From Spirochaetaceae bacterium (GTDB lineage Bacteria; Spirochaetota; Spirochaetia; SZUA-6; Bin103): DNA of 23,521 nt. The DNA is taken from NCBI GenBank assembly GCA_028820215.1, contig JAPPKD010000318.1, forward strand, positions 1-23,521, in the 5' to 3' direction. The notes beneath the pieces were generated by a model, which worked only from the letters and a program-made list of their open reading frames with translations, ran no database searches and was not told where the DNA came from. Shown one piece after another: positions 14,429-22,269 of the stretch; the stretch's first letter is position 1, and every line of letters starts with the position of its first letter. A program made the translations under genes and the position numbers.

Positions 14429-14447
14429 AAGGGCCATCGCGGCAGCG

Positions 14448-14481
14448 GTGCGCTGTCGCACGGTGTGGGTGCCATACCCAC
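14448..14481 (+). promoter_or_regulatory. Two small hairpins before the binding-protein gene
   Basis: GTGCG-CTGT-CGCAC (14448-14461) and GTGGGT-GCCAT-ACCCAC (14465-14481) lie 25-60 bases upstream of the binding-protein start. Neither is followed by a T-run, so they are not terminators. Hairpins here can protect the binding-protein part of a message and raise its level over the permeases; that role is inference. Confidence 0.4.
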
Positions 14482-14506
14482 GAAACGAGCTCATGGGGAG
14501 GAACAC

Positions 14507-16171
14507 ATGAGATACGCACGACGAGGGACGGGCCTTCTGTTCGCGGGGCTGCTGCTCGCGGCGACGATCGCCGGCGCGGCGCCGACGGCGGAGGAGGGAG
14601 CCTCCGGGCCGATGGAGATCGAATGGATCGGATCGTGGACCTACAGCGTGCCCGAGGACGCGTTGGTGGTGACCATGATCGAGGAGCGGTTCGGCGTCGA
14701 CCTCAAGCTCAAGCAGGTCGACCTCAACGATGCCGACGAACGAAATCTGCTGGTCTCCACCGGCGAGCTGCCGGACGTCGGCGAGTTCATCCGCGGGCAG
14801 GATCCGCTCAAGATGTATCAGGACGGCCTCATGCGGTCGATTCCGAAGCAGATGATCCGCGACCACGCGCCCAACATGACCGAGCACTACGACAAGTACC
14901 CGGCGATCTGGCTGATGGCCAACGCGCCGGAGGACGCGGAGTCCGTGTACGTGCTGGCCGCCTACAAGGGCAACGGTCAGGGGGTCAGCGACCTGCCGAA
15001 GATCCGCATCGACTGGATCGAGAACGTGGGCATTCCCTTCGACGAGTCGCTGCTGATCGACTATACGCCGAGCGGCAAGGACCCGCAGTTCGACGGACGC
15101 TACCAGTTCTACGACGAGCAGATCACCATCGATGACCTGGAAACGATCATGTACGCGTTCCGCGACGGCGACCCGGACGGCAACGGGAAGAACGACACCG
15201 TCGCGCACGCCGTCACCGCCGCCCACCGCGGCATACGGCCGATCTCGGGCGCGTTCGGCGTGGACGGCTGGGTGTACTGGTGGACGTATTTCGATGACGG
15301 TGAGACCAGGCTGGGGGTCACCTCCGACCGCTGGAAGGAGGGACTGCGTACCCTGTCCAAGTGGTACGCGGACAAGCTGATCCCGCAGCAGCTCCCCGAC
15401 TTCGGCTACAACGACGCCTGGGCCCTCATCGGCGAAGGGCGCTCGGGCATCTGGACCGACGGCATCGGCTTCGGCAACGAGACGCGTCCGCCGATGAACA
15501 TCCTGATGCGTGATCCGGAGGCGAACGTGGCCGTCGTGCCGGGATTCACCGGTCCGGACGGCTTCGCCGGCGCGCCGTGGGACTACCCGCTGTGGGTCGT
15601 CTCCGGCGGGTATGGCGTGCGCGCGGATGTCAGCGACGAGAAGCTCGCCAAGATCCTGGAAATCGCCGACTGGACCAACTGGACCCGCGAGGGCTTCATC
15701 CTCATCCACTACGGAGTCGAGGGCCAGCACTTCGAGTGGGCCGGCGAACCGTATTACTCGTTCGCGGGGCGCATCGGATCGCAACGGCCGCCGCACCCCG
15801 ACGGCATCTACGCGTTCCGCTACAACGTGCCCGACTGGTTTCCCGAGATCGCCGGCGACCCGCAGCAGACCGCGGTAAACGCCGAGCTGACCGCCGGCAA
15901 GTGGTCGTGGGTATCGAACCGGCCGTACCGCTACGACGTATTCGTGGAGACCGACTTCCAGGAGGTGCGCCAGCAGTACGGCACCGCGATGGGTACGCTT
16001 CATTCGGAGTTCATGTGGCGGATCATCACCGGCCAGGGCGACCTGGACGCCGAGTGGGAAGGCCACGTCGAGCGCTTCATGGACGCGGGCGGCAGCGCGC
16101 TGCTCGCCGAGCTCAAGAAGGCGCCGATCGTTCCCGAGCTGGAGATGGGCAACAAGGTGATCGGCCCGTAG
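14507..16171 (+). CDS. Extracellular solute-binding protein of the sugar importer
   Basis: 554-residue substrate-binding protein of the CUT1/LipO type. ATG 14507 is preferred over a GTG at 14465 because GGGGAGGA (14495-14502) is 4 bases before it and a signal peptide follows at once: basic RYARRG, hydrophobic LLFAGLLLAATIA, and a cleavage site near AGA-AP at about residue 24-25. There is no lipobox cysteine, so it should be free in the periplasm rather than a lipoprotein. A calcium-binding loop D220-G-D-P-D-G-N-G-K-N-D230 is typical of this large-binding-protein group, as are the WYADKLI and WTDGIGFG segments. It captures an oligosaccharide or related ligand for the two permeases upstream; the ligand cannot be read. 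Transcription appears to end at the terminator just downstream. Confidence 0.92.
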   Translation: MRYARRGTGLLFAGLLLAATIAGAAPTAEEGASGPMEIEWIGSWTYSVPEDALVVTMIEERFGVDLKLKQVDLNDADERNLLVSTGELPDVGEFIRGQDPLKMYQDGLMRSIPKQMIRDHAPNMTEHYDKYPAIWLMANAPEDAESVYVLAAYKGNGQGVSDLPKIRIDWIENVGIPFDESLLIDYTPSGKDPQFDGRYQFYDEQITIDDLETIMYAFRDGDPDGNGKNDTVAHAVTAAHRGIRPISGAFGVDGWVYWWTYFDDGETRLGVTSDRWKEGLRTLSKWYADKLIPQQLPDFGYNDAWALIGEGRSGIWTDGIGFGNETRPPMNILMRDPEANVAVVPGFTGPDGFAGAPWDYPLWVVSGGYGVRADVSDEKLAKILEIADWTNWTREGFILIHYGVEGQHFEWAGEPYYSFAGRIGSQRPPHPDGIYAFRYNVPDWFPEIAGDPQQTAVNAELTAGKWSWVSNRPYRYDVFVETDFQEVRQQYGTAMGTLHSEFMWRIITGQGDLDAEWEGHVERFMDAGGSALLAELKKAPIVPELEMGNKVIGP

Positions 16172-16200
16172 CCGGCAACCGCCTCGCAGGCGGACTTCAG

Positions 16201-16246
16201 GCGAGGGGGAGGACCGGCGGTCCATCCCCCTCGCTTCGATTCTTCT
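16201..16246 (+). terminator. Strong intrinsic terminator
   Basis: A 10-bp perfect outer stem (GCGAGGGGGA with TCCCCCTCGC) and a 5-bp inner stem (GGACC-GGC-GGTCC) with one bulged A (16224), followed by TTCGATTCTTCT. It closes the importer operon. Only 19 bases separate it from the next start codon, so any promoter for the FG-GAP gene must lie inside or before it, or that gene depends on read-through. Confidence 0.85.
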
Positions 16247-16265
16247 CACTGATCCAGGAGGAGTC

Positions 16266-18635
16266 ATGGACGACACCTCGTTTTCGGCCGACCTCAGCGT
16301 GGAGATCGACCCCCGCGCAGGATTCCCGACACCGGTGCGCATGCAGATCGACTTCGCTCCCATCCTCGGCGCGCGCTCGGGCGACCGCTTGGTCGATCCG
16401 CACACCATCGTCGTCAAGCGGAGCACGTCGGCCGGCACGCGCGAGTATCCGGTGCAGTTCGCGGAGACGCTGTATCACTCCAACCGGGGCTGGGTGGCGT
16501 GGATGGTCGACGCCGCGCCGGCCGGCAGCGCGTGGTCGATCGAGTGCTCGCTCCGTGCCGAGGACGGCAGCATGGCGGCGGCGCCGCATCTGCCGATCGT
16601 GGGAGTGGGCGAGGAGCTCGCCTACAACGGATCGCGCTGGCAGCCGCTCGACGCTCCCGGCCGCCACCCGTTTCCGATGGCCGTGGACTGGGACGGCGAC
16701 GGCCTCGTCGACATTCTGTGCGCCTGCCACCACAGCAACGTCATCGGCATGCCGTGGGGGGCGGTGTTCTTCTGGCGCAACATCGGCAGCAACGCCGAGC
16801 CTCGCTTCGCGCCACCGCTGCGGCTCTCGGCCGGCGGCGTCGATCAGCAGCAGCTCAACGGCAACATCGAGCGATTCTCGGAGCCGCGACACGGCTACAT
16901 CAGCGAGGACTACATAAGCTGCGACACCTTCGACTGGTACGGGAGCGGCCGGCCGGACCTGGTCACCATCAGCCGCCGCGGCGGCATCAAGGTGTACCGA
17001 AACCTCGGAACGCGCGACGCCGCGGGACTGCCGGAGCTGGAGCTGGCCTGCCGCGTGCCGTTTCCGGAGGGCTTCGGCGTCGGCCGCTACCTGCACGTGC
17101 GGGCGGTCGACTGGGATTCAAGCGGGCGTCCGTCGCTGGTGATCGGGTCGCGCGCGAAGGACAAGCGGCACCGCTCCGAGAGCGAGCAGATCTTCCTGAT
17201 GCTGAACGACGGCCGGGACCCGGAAGGCGGCGACTGGCGCTTTCGATCCGGCCCGTTTCCGATCTCGGGAGGGCGCATCTTCGGGTCGGACAACAAGCTC
17301 GCCGACTGGCGCACTTGCAACTTCACCAACGGGCGCGCGCTCAGCTTCGACGTGGCCGACGTCGACGGCGACGGCGTCCTGGAGCTGCTGTGCTGTCACG
17401 TGGAGCGGTTCGCCGGACCGTGGATCGAGGTGTGGCGCAACGTCGGCTCGGCGGAGGAGCCCGAGCTCATGCTGGACGGCTCCCTGCCGTGGAGCCGGGA
17501 CGACATGGCGTTCGGCTTTCGCTTCGTCGACGACGCCGCGTTTCGCGGCTGCCTGCGGGCGAGCTGGTACACCGATCACGGGTTCCGCTACTTCCGGCAA
17601 GTCGGCGACGACCCGTGGCAGCCGGACAGCTTTCGCGACTCGGGCCCGCTGCTCGGCGAGGGCTGCAAGGTCAAGCACTGCGGGATGGTCAAGGGCGATC
17701 CGATCGACGTGCGCGGCGATGGTGCGTTCGACCTGGTGTGCGGCAACCTGGCCGGCTACATCACCCTGGTGCGCAACCGCGGCACCCGGGACGCGCCGGC
17801 GTATGCGCAGCCCGAGCGGGTCACCGACGCCGGCGGCGTACCGGTACGCGTGTATCGCGAGGGCCTGATGAAGGATCAGAACTCCGAGGGTCCGTGCGGA
17901 CAGCTCAAGCCGCTGGTCTGCGACTGGGACGGGGACGGCAGGCTGGACATCATCGTCGGCAACAACAGCAACCGTCTGGTCTGGCTGCGCGGCTACGATC
18001 CGGCGGAGAACCGCTACGAGACATGGCTGCAGCTCGGAGTCCGCGGGCTGCACGACCCGTTCGGCTTCCGCAAGGGTCCGGCAGCCGCCGACTTCGACGG
18101 GGACGGCCGCCTGGAGCTGGTGGCGGTCGACAGCAAGGGCCGGGTCAGCATCTTCGCGCAGGGGCCGGGCGCCGACGGGGCACGGGTGCTGGAGCCGCCG
18201 GTGCCGCTGTGCTACGCCGACGGCGCGGTGATCATGAACGGCGACATCGGGCAGGCGCTCGCCGACGCCGAGGGCGTGCCGTTTCCGCAGGGGCTGCCGG
18301 GCGTCTGGAGGGAGCCGGCGGCCACCCTCGCCGCCTGCGACTGGACGGGCACCGGCACCCTGGACCTGATCGTTTCCTCGTGCTGGTACACCTTCGTGAT
18401 GGAGAACGTGAGCAGCAACGCGGAACCCCGGTTCGACCGACCGCGGCCGATCCGGGACGAGCGCGGAACGCCGGTCAAGGTCTCCCAGCACGAGAGCCAC
18501 GTGACCGCCTGTGACTGGGACGGCGACGGCACCCCCGACCTGATCGTGGGCGGCGAGTCGGGTGGGCTGTACTTCTTTCACCACGACTGGGTCAGCGGCA
18601 TCTACCACCGGGCGGAGGTCGCGGGAAGCGCGTGA
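16266..18635 (+). CDS. FG-GAP/VCBS-repeat beta-propeller protein
   Basis: 789-residue protein after a strong AGGAGGAG (16256-16263). It carries at least nine calcium-binding FG-GAP/VCBS-like loops of the form DxDGDGxxDL, beginning near residues 141, 223, 282, 365, 481, 553, 609, 692 and 750, some degenerate (DWYGSGRPDL, DWTGTGTLDL). These would form one or two seven-bladed propellers. Residues 1-130 form a separate domain without recognised motif. No signal peptide is visible, unusual for proteins of this type, which normally act outside the cell. The stop overlaps the start of the sialidase-like gene (TGATG), so the two are co-translated. Roles in glycan or protein binding are likely; an enzymatic role cannot be shown. 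Confidence 0.85.
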   Translation: MDDTSFSADLSVEIDPRAGFPTPVRMQIDFAPILGARSGDRLVDPHTIVVKRSTSAGTREYPVQFAETLYHSNRGWVAWMVDAAPAGSAWSIECSLRAEDGSMAAAPHLPIVGVGEELAYNGSRWQPLDAPGRHPFPMAVDWDGDGLVDILCACHHSNVIGMPWGAVFFWRNIGSNAEPRFAPPLRLSAGGVDQQQLNGNIERFSEPRHGYISEDYISCDTFDWYGSGRPDLVTISRRGGIKVYRNLGTRDAAGLPELELACRVPFPEGFGVGRYLHVRAVDWDSSGRPSLVIGSRAKDKRHRSESEQIFLMLNDGRDPEGGDWRFRSGPFPISGGRIFGSDNKLADWRTCNFTNGRALSFDVADVDGDGVLELLCCHVERFAGPWIEVWRNVGSAEEPELMLDGSLPWSRDDMAFGFRFVDDAAFRGCLRASWYTDHGFRYFRQVGDDPWQPDSFRDSGPLLGEGCKVKHCGMVKGDPIDVRGDGAFDLVCGNLAGYITLVRNRGTRDAPAYAQPERVTDAGGVPVRVYREGLMKDQNSEGPCGQLKPLVCDWDGDGRLDIIVGNNSNRLVWLRGYDPAENRYETWLQLGVRGLHDPFGFRKGPAAADFDGDGRLELVAVDSKGRVSIFAQGPGADGARVLEPPVPLCYADGAVIMNGDIGQALADAEGVPFPQGLPGVWREPAATLAACDWTGTGTLDLIVSSCWYTFVMENVSSNAEPRFDRPRPIRDERGTPVKVSQHESHVTACDWDGDGTPDLIVGGESGGLYFFHHDWVSGIYHRAEVAGSA

Positions 18636-19723
18636 TGGGGCCGATCCAGGTCGTCGGCGAGGTAGCGGTAGCTGCCGGCCCCGGCGCTGCCGTTCCCGGC
18701 ACTGCCCACCGGGCGTGGCCGTCGCTCGAGCGCACGGAAGACGGCGGCCTGGTGGTCGCCTACAAGGTCGGCCCCGACCACCACAAGACCGACGACGGCG
18801 TCGTCTGGGTGGCTCGCTCGGAGGACGGCGGGCTGACGTGGCCGTTCCGGCGGCCGGTGGTCGCCGAGCCGGGGTGGGAGGTGTTCACCCATCACGGCCT
18901 GACCCGCCTGGCCGACGGCAGCCTGCTGCTGCACTGCGTGCGCGCCCGCCACCTCGGCGCCGAGGAAGCCGGAGACGCCGGGGAGGGCGCCTTCTTTGCG
19001 CGCGGCGCCTTCATCCGTTCGGAGGACGGCGGCCGGACCTGGCTGCCGCACGGGCCGCAGATCGAGATGCCGTTCATCAGCGCCACCGGCCGGGGGTTCT
19101 GCTACGGGAAGATCCAGGAGCTGGCCGGCGGCGCGCTGATCGTCCCGTTCTACGGCACACCGGCTGACCGTACCGACGAGCTGCAGCGGGTCCTGGCGAT
19201 CGTCCGCTCCGACGACGGCGGCCGCTCGTGGCGGGAGCACTCGTTCGTCTCCGCGGACCCGGCCTCGCCCCTGCGGCCGAGCGAGACCGATCTGCTGCGG
19301 CTGGCCGACGGCCGGCTGCTTGCGGTGGTGCGAGCAAACGCCAGGAAACGGCTGTACCGCGCCTGGTCCGAGGACGACGGGCTCTCCTGGAGCGAGCTCG
19401 AGCCCACGCCGATGCCGGGCCAGTCGCCGGCGCTGCTCGCGCTGGAGTCCGGCGCCATCCTGTGCGCCTACCGCGTACGAACCGAGGAGGCGTTCGGCCT
19501 TGGCTGCGCGGTGAGCCGGGACGCGGGAGCGACCTGGCAGGTCCAGGGCAGCCTGTACGCCGGCGACAGTGGCGACTGCGCCTACCCGTCGATGGTGACG
19601 CTCCCCGACGGCGCCGTCTATTGCGCGTTCTACACCAGCCCGCGCCCGACCGCCGACGGCCCCGACTCGGAAATCCGCGGACTCATCCTCGCAGACCCGA
19701 CGGCGACGGTTCCGGGGCGCTAA
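18635..19723 (+). CDS. Sialidase-like glycosidase (exo-sialidase family, Asp-box propeller)
   Basis: 362-residue six-bladed-propeller protein. Five Asp boxes (SxDxGxxW) are present: SEDGGLTW (62-69), SEDGGRTW (129-136), SDDGGRSW (192-199), SEDDGLSW (245-252) and SRDAGATW (294-301). The N-terminal HRAWPSLERTEDGGLVVAYK and C-terminal YPSMVTLPDG segments fit bacterial exo-sialidase/BNR families. Conserved arginines occur but I cannot assign the sialic-acid-binding triad with certainty, so hydrolysis of sialosides is not assured; relatives act on rhamnogalacturonan and other sugars. No signal peptide is seen. ATG 18635 (a GTG codon just before it is also in frame) overlaps the FG-GAP stop. The end (TAA) overlaps the convergent stop of the small secreted-protein gene. 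Confidence 0.85.
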   Translation: MGPIQVVGEVAVAAGPGAAVPGTAHRAWPSLERTEDGGLVVAYKVGPDHHKTDDGVVWVARSEDGGLTWPFRRPVVAEPGWEVFTHHGLTRLADGSLLLHCVRARHLGAEEAGDAGEGAFFARGAFIRSEDGGRTWLPHGPQIEMPFISATGRGFCYGKIQELAGGALIVPFYGTPADRTDELQRVLAIVRSDDGGRSWREHSFVSADPASPLRPSETDLLRLADGRLLAVVRANARKRLYRAWSEDDGLSWSELEPTPMPGQSPALLALESGAILCAYRVRTEEAFGLGCAVSRDAGATWQVQGSLYAGDSGDCAYPSMVTLPDGAVYCAFYTSPRPTADGPDSEIRGLILADPTATVPGR

Positions 19724-20187
19724 CCGAAGTTCGCCAGCAGGTACTCCGCGATCGCGTCCTCGACGCTGCGGGTGACGCTCTGCAGGATGAACGTGCGGCC
19801 GCCGACTCCGTAGCGGCCGAAGTTCCAGTCGTACACCATCTCCGGCCGATCGGTATCCCAGGGCGGACTGAAGTGTATCTCCTGACTGAAGACAAGCTCA
19901 CCCTCGTCCGGCGCGAAGCAGGACACGACGATCCGCAGATGCAGCTCCACGAGCCCGTACTGGGACTTCGCCAGTGCGCCGCGCGCCAGCGTGGCGTCCA
20001 GAACCCGCTCGACGTCCTCCCGCCCGATCGGGCAGTCCAGGTCCACGAACACCCGGTACCCGAGCTCGTCGGGGTTCTCCTTCCGGATGGCCTCATGCAG
20101 CCACGACGGTGCGTCGGCATGCGCGCCGGCCGCCACGCAGAAGAATAGAGCCATGGGCGCGAGCCTGAGCGCGGTTGAGATCGTCAC
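19720..20187 (-). CDS. Small secreted protein of unknown function
   Basis: 155 residues from GTG 20187; a GTG at 20199 (159 residues) and ATG 20154 (144 residues) are also in frame. GGAGG at 20199-20203 would suit the 20187 start, with a long 11-base spacer, and overlaps the 20199 codon. The N terminus is a signal peptide (a basic R, then APMALFFCVAAGAHA), so the mature protein is periplasmic or outside. The mature part has a charged mixed alpha/beta sequence with motifs DCPIGREDVER, SQEIHFSPPW and YDWNFGRYG that I cannot match to a named family. A broken copy lies at 4647-5010. It lies 26 bases downstream of the dioxygenase-like gene on the same strand and converges with the sialidase-like gene, overlapping its stop. 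Confidence 0.8.
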   Translation of the reverse strand: MTISTALRLAPMALFFCVAAGAHADAPSWLHEAIRKENPDELGYRVFVDLDCPIGREDVERVLDATLARGALAKSQYGLVELHLRIVVSCFAPDEGELVFSQEIHFSPPWDTDRPEMVYDWNFGRYGVGGRTFILQSVTRSVEDAIAEYLLANFG

Positions 20188-20202
20188 GGTCGAGGGCACC
20201 TC

Positions 20203-20217
20203 CGTCTTCGGAAGACG
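20203..20217 (-). promoter_or_regulatory. 7-bp hairpin between dioxygenase-like and secreted-protein genes
   Basis: CGTCTTC-G-GAAGACG dyad in the 26-base gap. The single-base centre makes a tight RNA hairpin unlikely without losing a pair or two, and no T-run follows on the minus strand, so it is not a clear terminator. Confidence 0.3.
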
Positions 20218-20225
20218 AGGCTACT

Positions 20226-21029
20226 TCAGCATACCATGGACGTGGCCGCGCCGCGGTTGGCCGGCTTCTGGAACAGGATCTGCTGGCGCGGGGTGAGCGG
20301 CACCGAAGCAGGCGGCGGTACGCGGCGGGTCGACCAGGCGATGTGCGACTGGCAGTACTTGTAGATGAGGGTGCGGCGCCGGTGGGTGCCCTTCCAGGGC
20401 GCGGTCCCGTGTGTCAGCGCTTCGGAGAACAGCACCACCGACCCCGCTGGCGCCTCCGGTATCACCACGCCGGGAGCCAGGTCGTCACCGTCCATCATCT
20501 CCCAGTGTCCGTGCGTCAGCGCGGAGACCGGGTTGGGGCGGACGAAGTTGCTCTTGTGGCTTCCCGGAACGCAGCAGAACCCGCCGTACGCCGGCCCGGT
20601 GTCCACCAGGTTCCACGACACGACGGTAAAACCGTTCTGAATCATGCCGTCGCGCACGTGATAGGACTCGCCCGGCGAGTACGGCGCGTTGCCGCCGTGG
20701 AGCTGGCCGAAGTCCATGCCGGCGTCCATGTTGATGCCGAATAGGCGGTCGAGCCGGAACCAGTCGCCGAGCGTGGTCTGCAACAACGGCATGATCCCGG
20801 AGTGGTCGAGCAGATCACAGAACGGTGTGCCCCACTCCAGGAATCCCGCCAGCGGCGGCACTTTGCCGGGAGCTATCCCGAAGCGGATCTCCTCCCGTGG
20901 CGGCGGCAGGTGCCGGGCGTCGATGAGCCGGTTCAATTCGTCCAGCTCGTCCCGGCCCAGGACGCCGGGAATCACCAGGAACCCCGCCAGGTCGAACAGG
21001 TAGCGCTGCATCTCCAGATCGTGGTCCAT
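20226..21029 (-). CDS. Phytanoyl-CoA dioxygenase-like protein
   Basis: 267-residue protein of the Fe(II)/2-oxoglutarate-dependent dioxygenase fold. The ATG at 21029 has GGAGG (21039-21035) 5 bases before it; an upstream frame extension to 21104 is not needed and would approach the Ldh gene. Likely iron and co-substrate residues are a distal H207 (ALTHGTAPW) and an arginine in RRRTLIYKY (about 217-219). The first ligand is unclear: the canonical HxD is not present, but LHGG (H111) and YHVRD (H124, D127) occur at about the right place, as in a subfamily with divergent iron sites. The GGFCCVPGSHK core (149-159) is typical. Substrate unknown. It is 37 bases downstream of the Ldh-type gene on the minus strand. 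Confidence 0.85.
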   Translation of the reverse strand: MDHDLEMQRYLFDLAGFLVIPGVLGRDELDELNRLIDARHLPPPREEIRFGIAPGKVPPLAGFLEWGTPFCDLLDHSGIMPLLQTTLGDWFRLDRLFGINMDAGMDFGQLHGGNAPYSPGESYHVRDGMIQNGFTVVSWNLVDTGPAYGGFCCVPGSHKSNFVRPNPVSALTHGHWEMMDGDDLAPGVVIPEAPAGSVVLFSEALTHGTAPWKGTHRRRTLIYKYCQSHIAWSTRRVPPPASVPLTPRQQILFQKPANRGAATSMVC

Positions 21030-21066
21030 CGATCCCTCCGCCCGCCGGAACGTGGTCGCCGAGCCG

Positions 21067-22158
21067 CTATCGTGAGTCGGATGCCACTCCGGTGTCGCCT
21101 GCATCGATGCCGAGCCCGGCCGCCGCGTCGGCGAAGCGGTCCCAGATGTCGCGTGCGATCGGGATGCCGTGGCGCTGCCGGTGGGTTCGGGCGCGTGCCT
21201 CGGCCAGCCCGGGGTAGAGCACCCGGTCGTTGCCGGCGGCGGGGGCGCTTTCGCGGATCGCGGCGAGCAGCGCGTCGTTGCCGGCCAGCACCCCCGACAG
21301 CGGCTGGAACAGGTCGGCGCGCAGCAGCAGAAAGGTCACCCCCTGGTGGCTCATGAGCGGCACGCCTTCATCCGGCACCGCGTACGCGTCGGCGCCGGTG
21401 AACGACCGGCCGAGCAACTCCACCGCCAGCATGATCGCGAACCCCTTGTGACCGCCTGCCTCGCCGCCGAAGGGCAGGTAGGCCCCGCCGGCGAAGAAGT
21501 CGTCGGGATCGGTGGTGGGGCGCCCGGCGGAGTCGACGATGCTGGCCGGCGGCAGCTGCTCGCCGCGCGCCTGCGCGTTGGCCACCTTGACCCCGGACAG
21601 GGCGGTGGTGGCGAAGTCGATGACCACTGGCGCCTCGCGGCCGGCGGGGAAGCCCATGCAGAACGGATTGGTGTCCAGCAGCCGGTCGCGGCCGCCAAAC
21701 GGGGCGGCGCGCGCGCCGGTGACCGCGAATCCTCCTGCGCAGATCAGCGAGATCAGTCCCTCCGCGGCGGCCAGCTCCGCGTAGTGGCCCAGCCGGCCGA
21801 TGTGGTTGGCGCGCACCAGAGCGCCGACGGCCACGCCGGCCTCGCGCGCCAGCGGGATCGCTTCGCGGGTCACATGCTCGGCGGCGACCTGGCCGAAGCA
21901 GAGCTCCCCGGACACCAGCAGGCGGCCGGCCTCGCGCTCCAGCACGCGCGGCTCGGCTCCGGGCATCAGCTCTCCCCGTTCGATCTCGCCCAGGTACTTG
22001 GGGATGTGGAAGATGCCATGCGTGTGCACGCCGGCAAGCTCGGCGCCGACCAGGTGCGTCGCCAGCGTGTCGGCGGCGTGCGCGGGGGTGCCGACCGCGG
22101 ATGCGACGCGCGCCACCAGCCGGTGCAGTGCGTCGGGCTGAACGACAACCGTATCCAT
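21067..22158 (-). CDS. Ldh-family (malate/L-lactate/ureidoglycolate-type) dehydrogenase
   Basis: 363-residue NAD(P)-dependent 2-hydroxyacid dehydrogenase of the Ldh_2 family, distinct from Rossmann-fold malate dehydrogenases. The conserved early segment GVHTHGIFHIPKYL holds the catalytic histidine (H47); later come VGALVRANHIGRLGHYAELA, the DTNPFCMGFPA cofactor segment and GGHKGFAIMLAVELL. Family members reduce or oxidise malate, lactate, ureidoglycolate, sulfolactate or 2,3-diketogulonate; the window does not settle which. ATG 22158 fits the family N terminus; the frame is open far upstream, but that region is the divergent dioxygenase gene. Its 5' end faces the plus-strand dioxygenase across 111 bases that must hold both promoters. 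Confidence 0.9.
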   Translation of the reverse strand: MDTVVVQPDALHRLVARVASAVGTPAHAADTLATHLVGAELAGVHTHGIFHIPKYLGEIERGELMPGAEPRVLEREAGRLLVSGELCFGQVAAEHVTREAIPLAREAGVAVGALVRANHIGRLGHYAELAAAEGLISLICAGGFAVTGARAAPFGGRDRLLDTNPFCMGFPAGREAPVVIDFATTALSGVKVANAQARGEQLPPASIVDSAGRPTTDPDDFFAGGAYLPFGGEAGGHKGFAIMLAVELLGRSFTGADAYAVPDEGVPLMSHQGVTFLLLRADLFQPLSGVLAGNDALLAAIRESAPAAGNDRVLYPGLAEARARTHRQRHGIPIARDIWDRFADAAAGLGIDAGDTGVASDSR

Positions 22159-22269
22159 GTGCTCGGTGGCAATCGTATCACGAGGAGTCCCTCGGATCGG
22201 GAACGGCGGTGATGCGGTAATCTGTCCCCGTGTCCGGACCGGTACGGCGGTCCGCGCATGGGAGGAGCG
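22159..22269. promoter_or_regulatory. Divergent intergenic region between Ldh and dioxygenase genes
   Basis: 111 bases serving both directions. On the plus strand TAATCT (22218-22223) could be a -10 box, with no clear -35, and GGAGG (22261-22265) is the Shine-Dalgarno of the dioxygenase gene. CGGACC-N8-GGTCCG (22235-22254) is a 6-bp inverted repeat between them and may be a leader hairpin or operator. Confidence 0.35.

Noticed and set aside
13142..16438. A 1098-codon open frame on the minus strand
   Set aside because: It runs antisense through two permeases and the binding protein, all of which carry clear family motifs; its translation is Arg/His/Val-rich shadow sequence typical of very GC-rich DNA.
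17118..18608. A 496-codon minus-strand frame
   Set aside because: Antisense shadow of the FG-GAP gene with no motif of its own.
20203..20217. Dyad as an intrinsic terminator for the dioxygenase-like gene
   Set aside because: The loop would be one base and no T-run follows on the minus strand.
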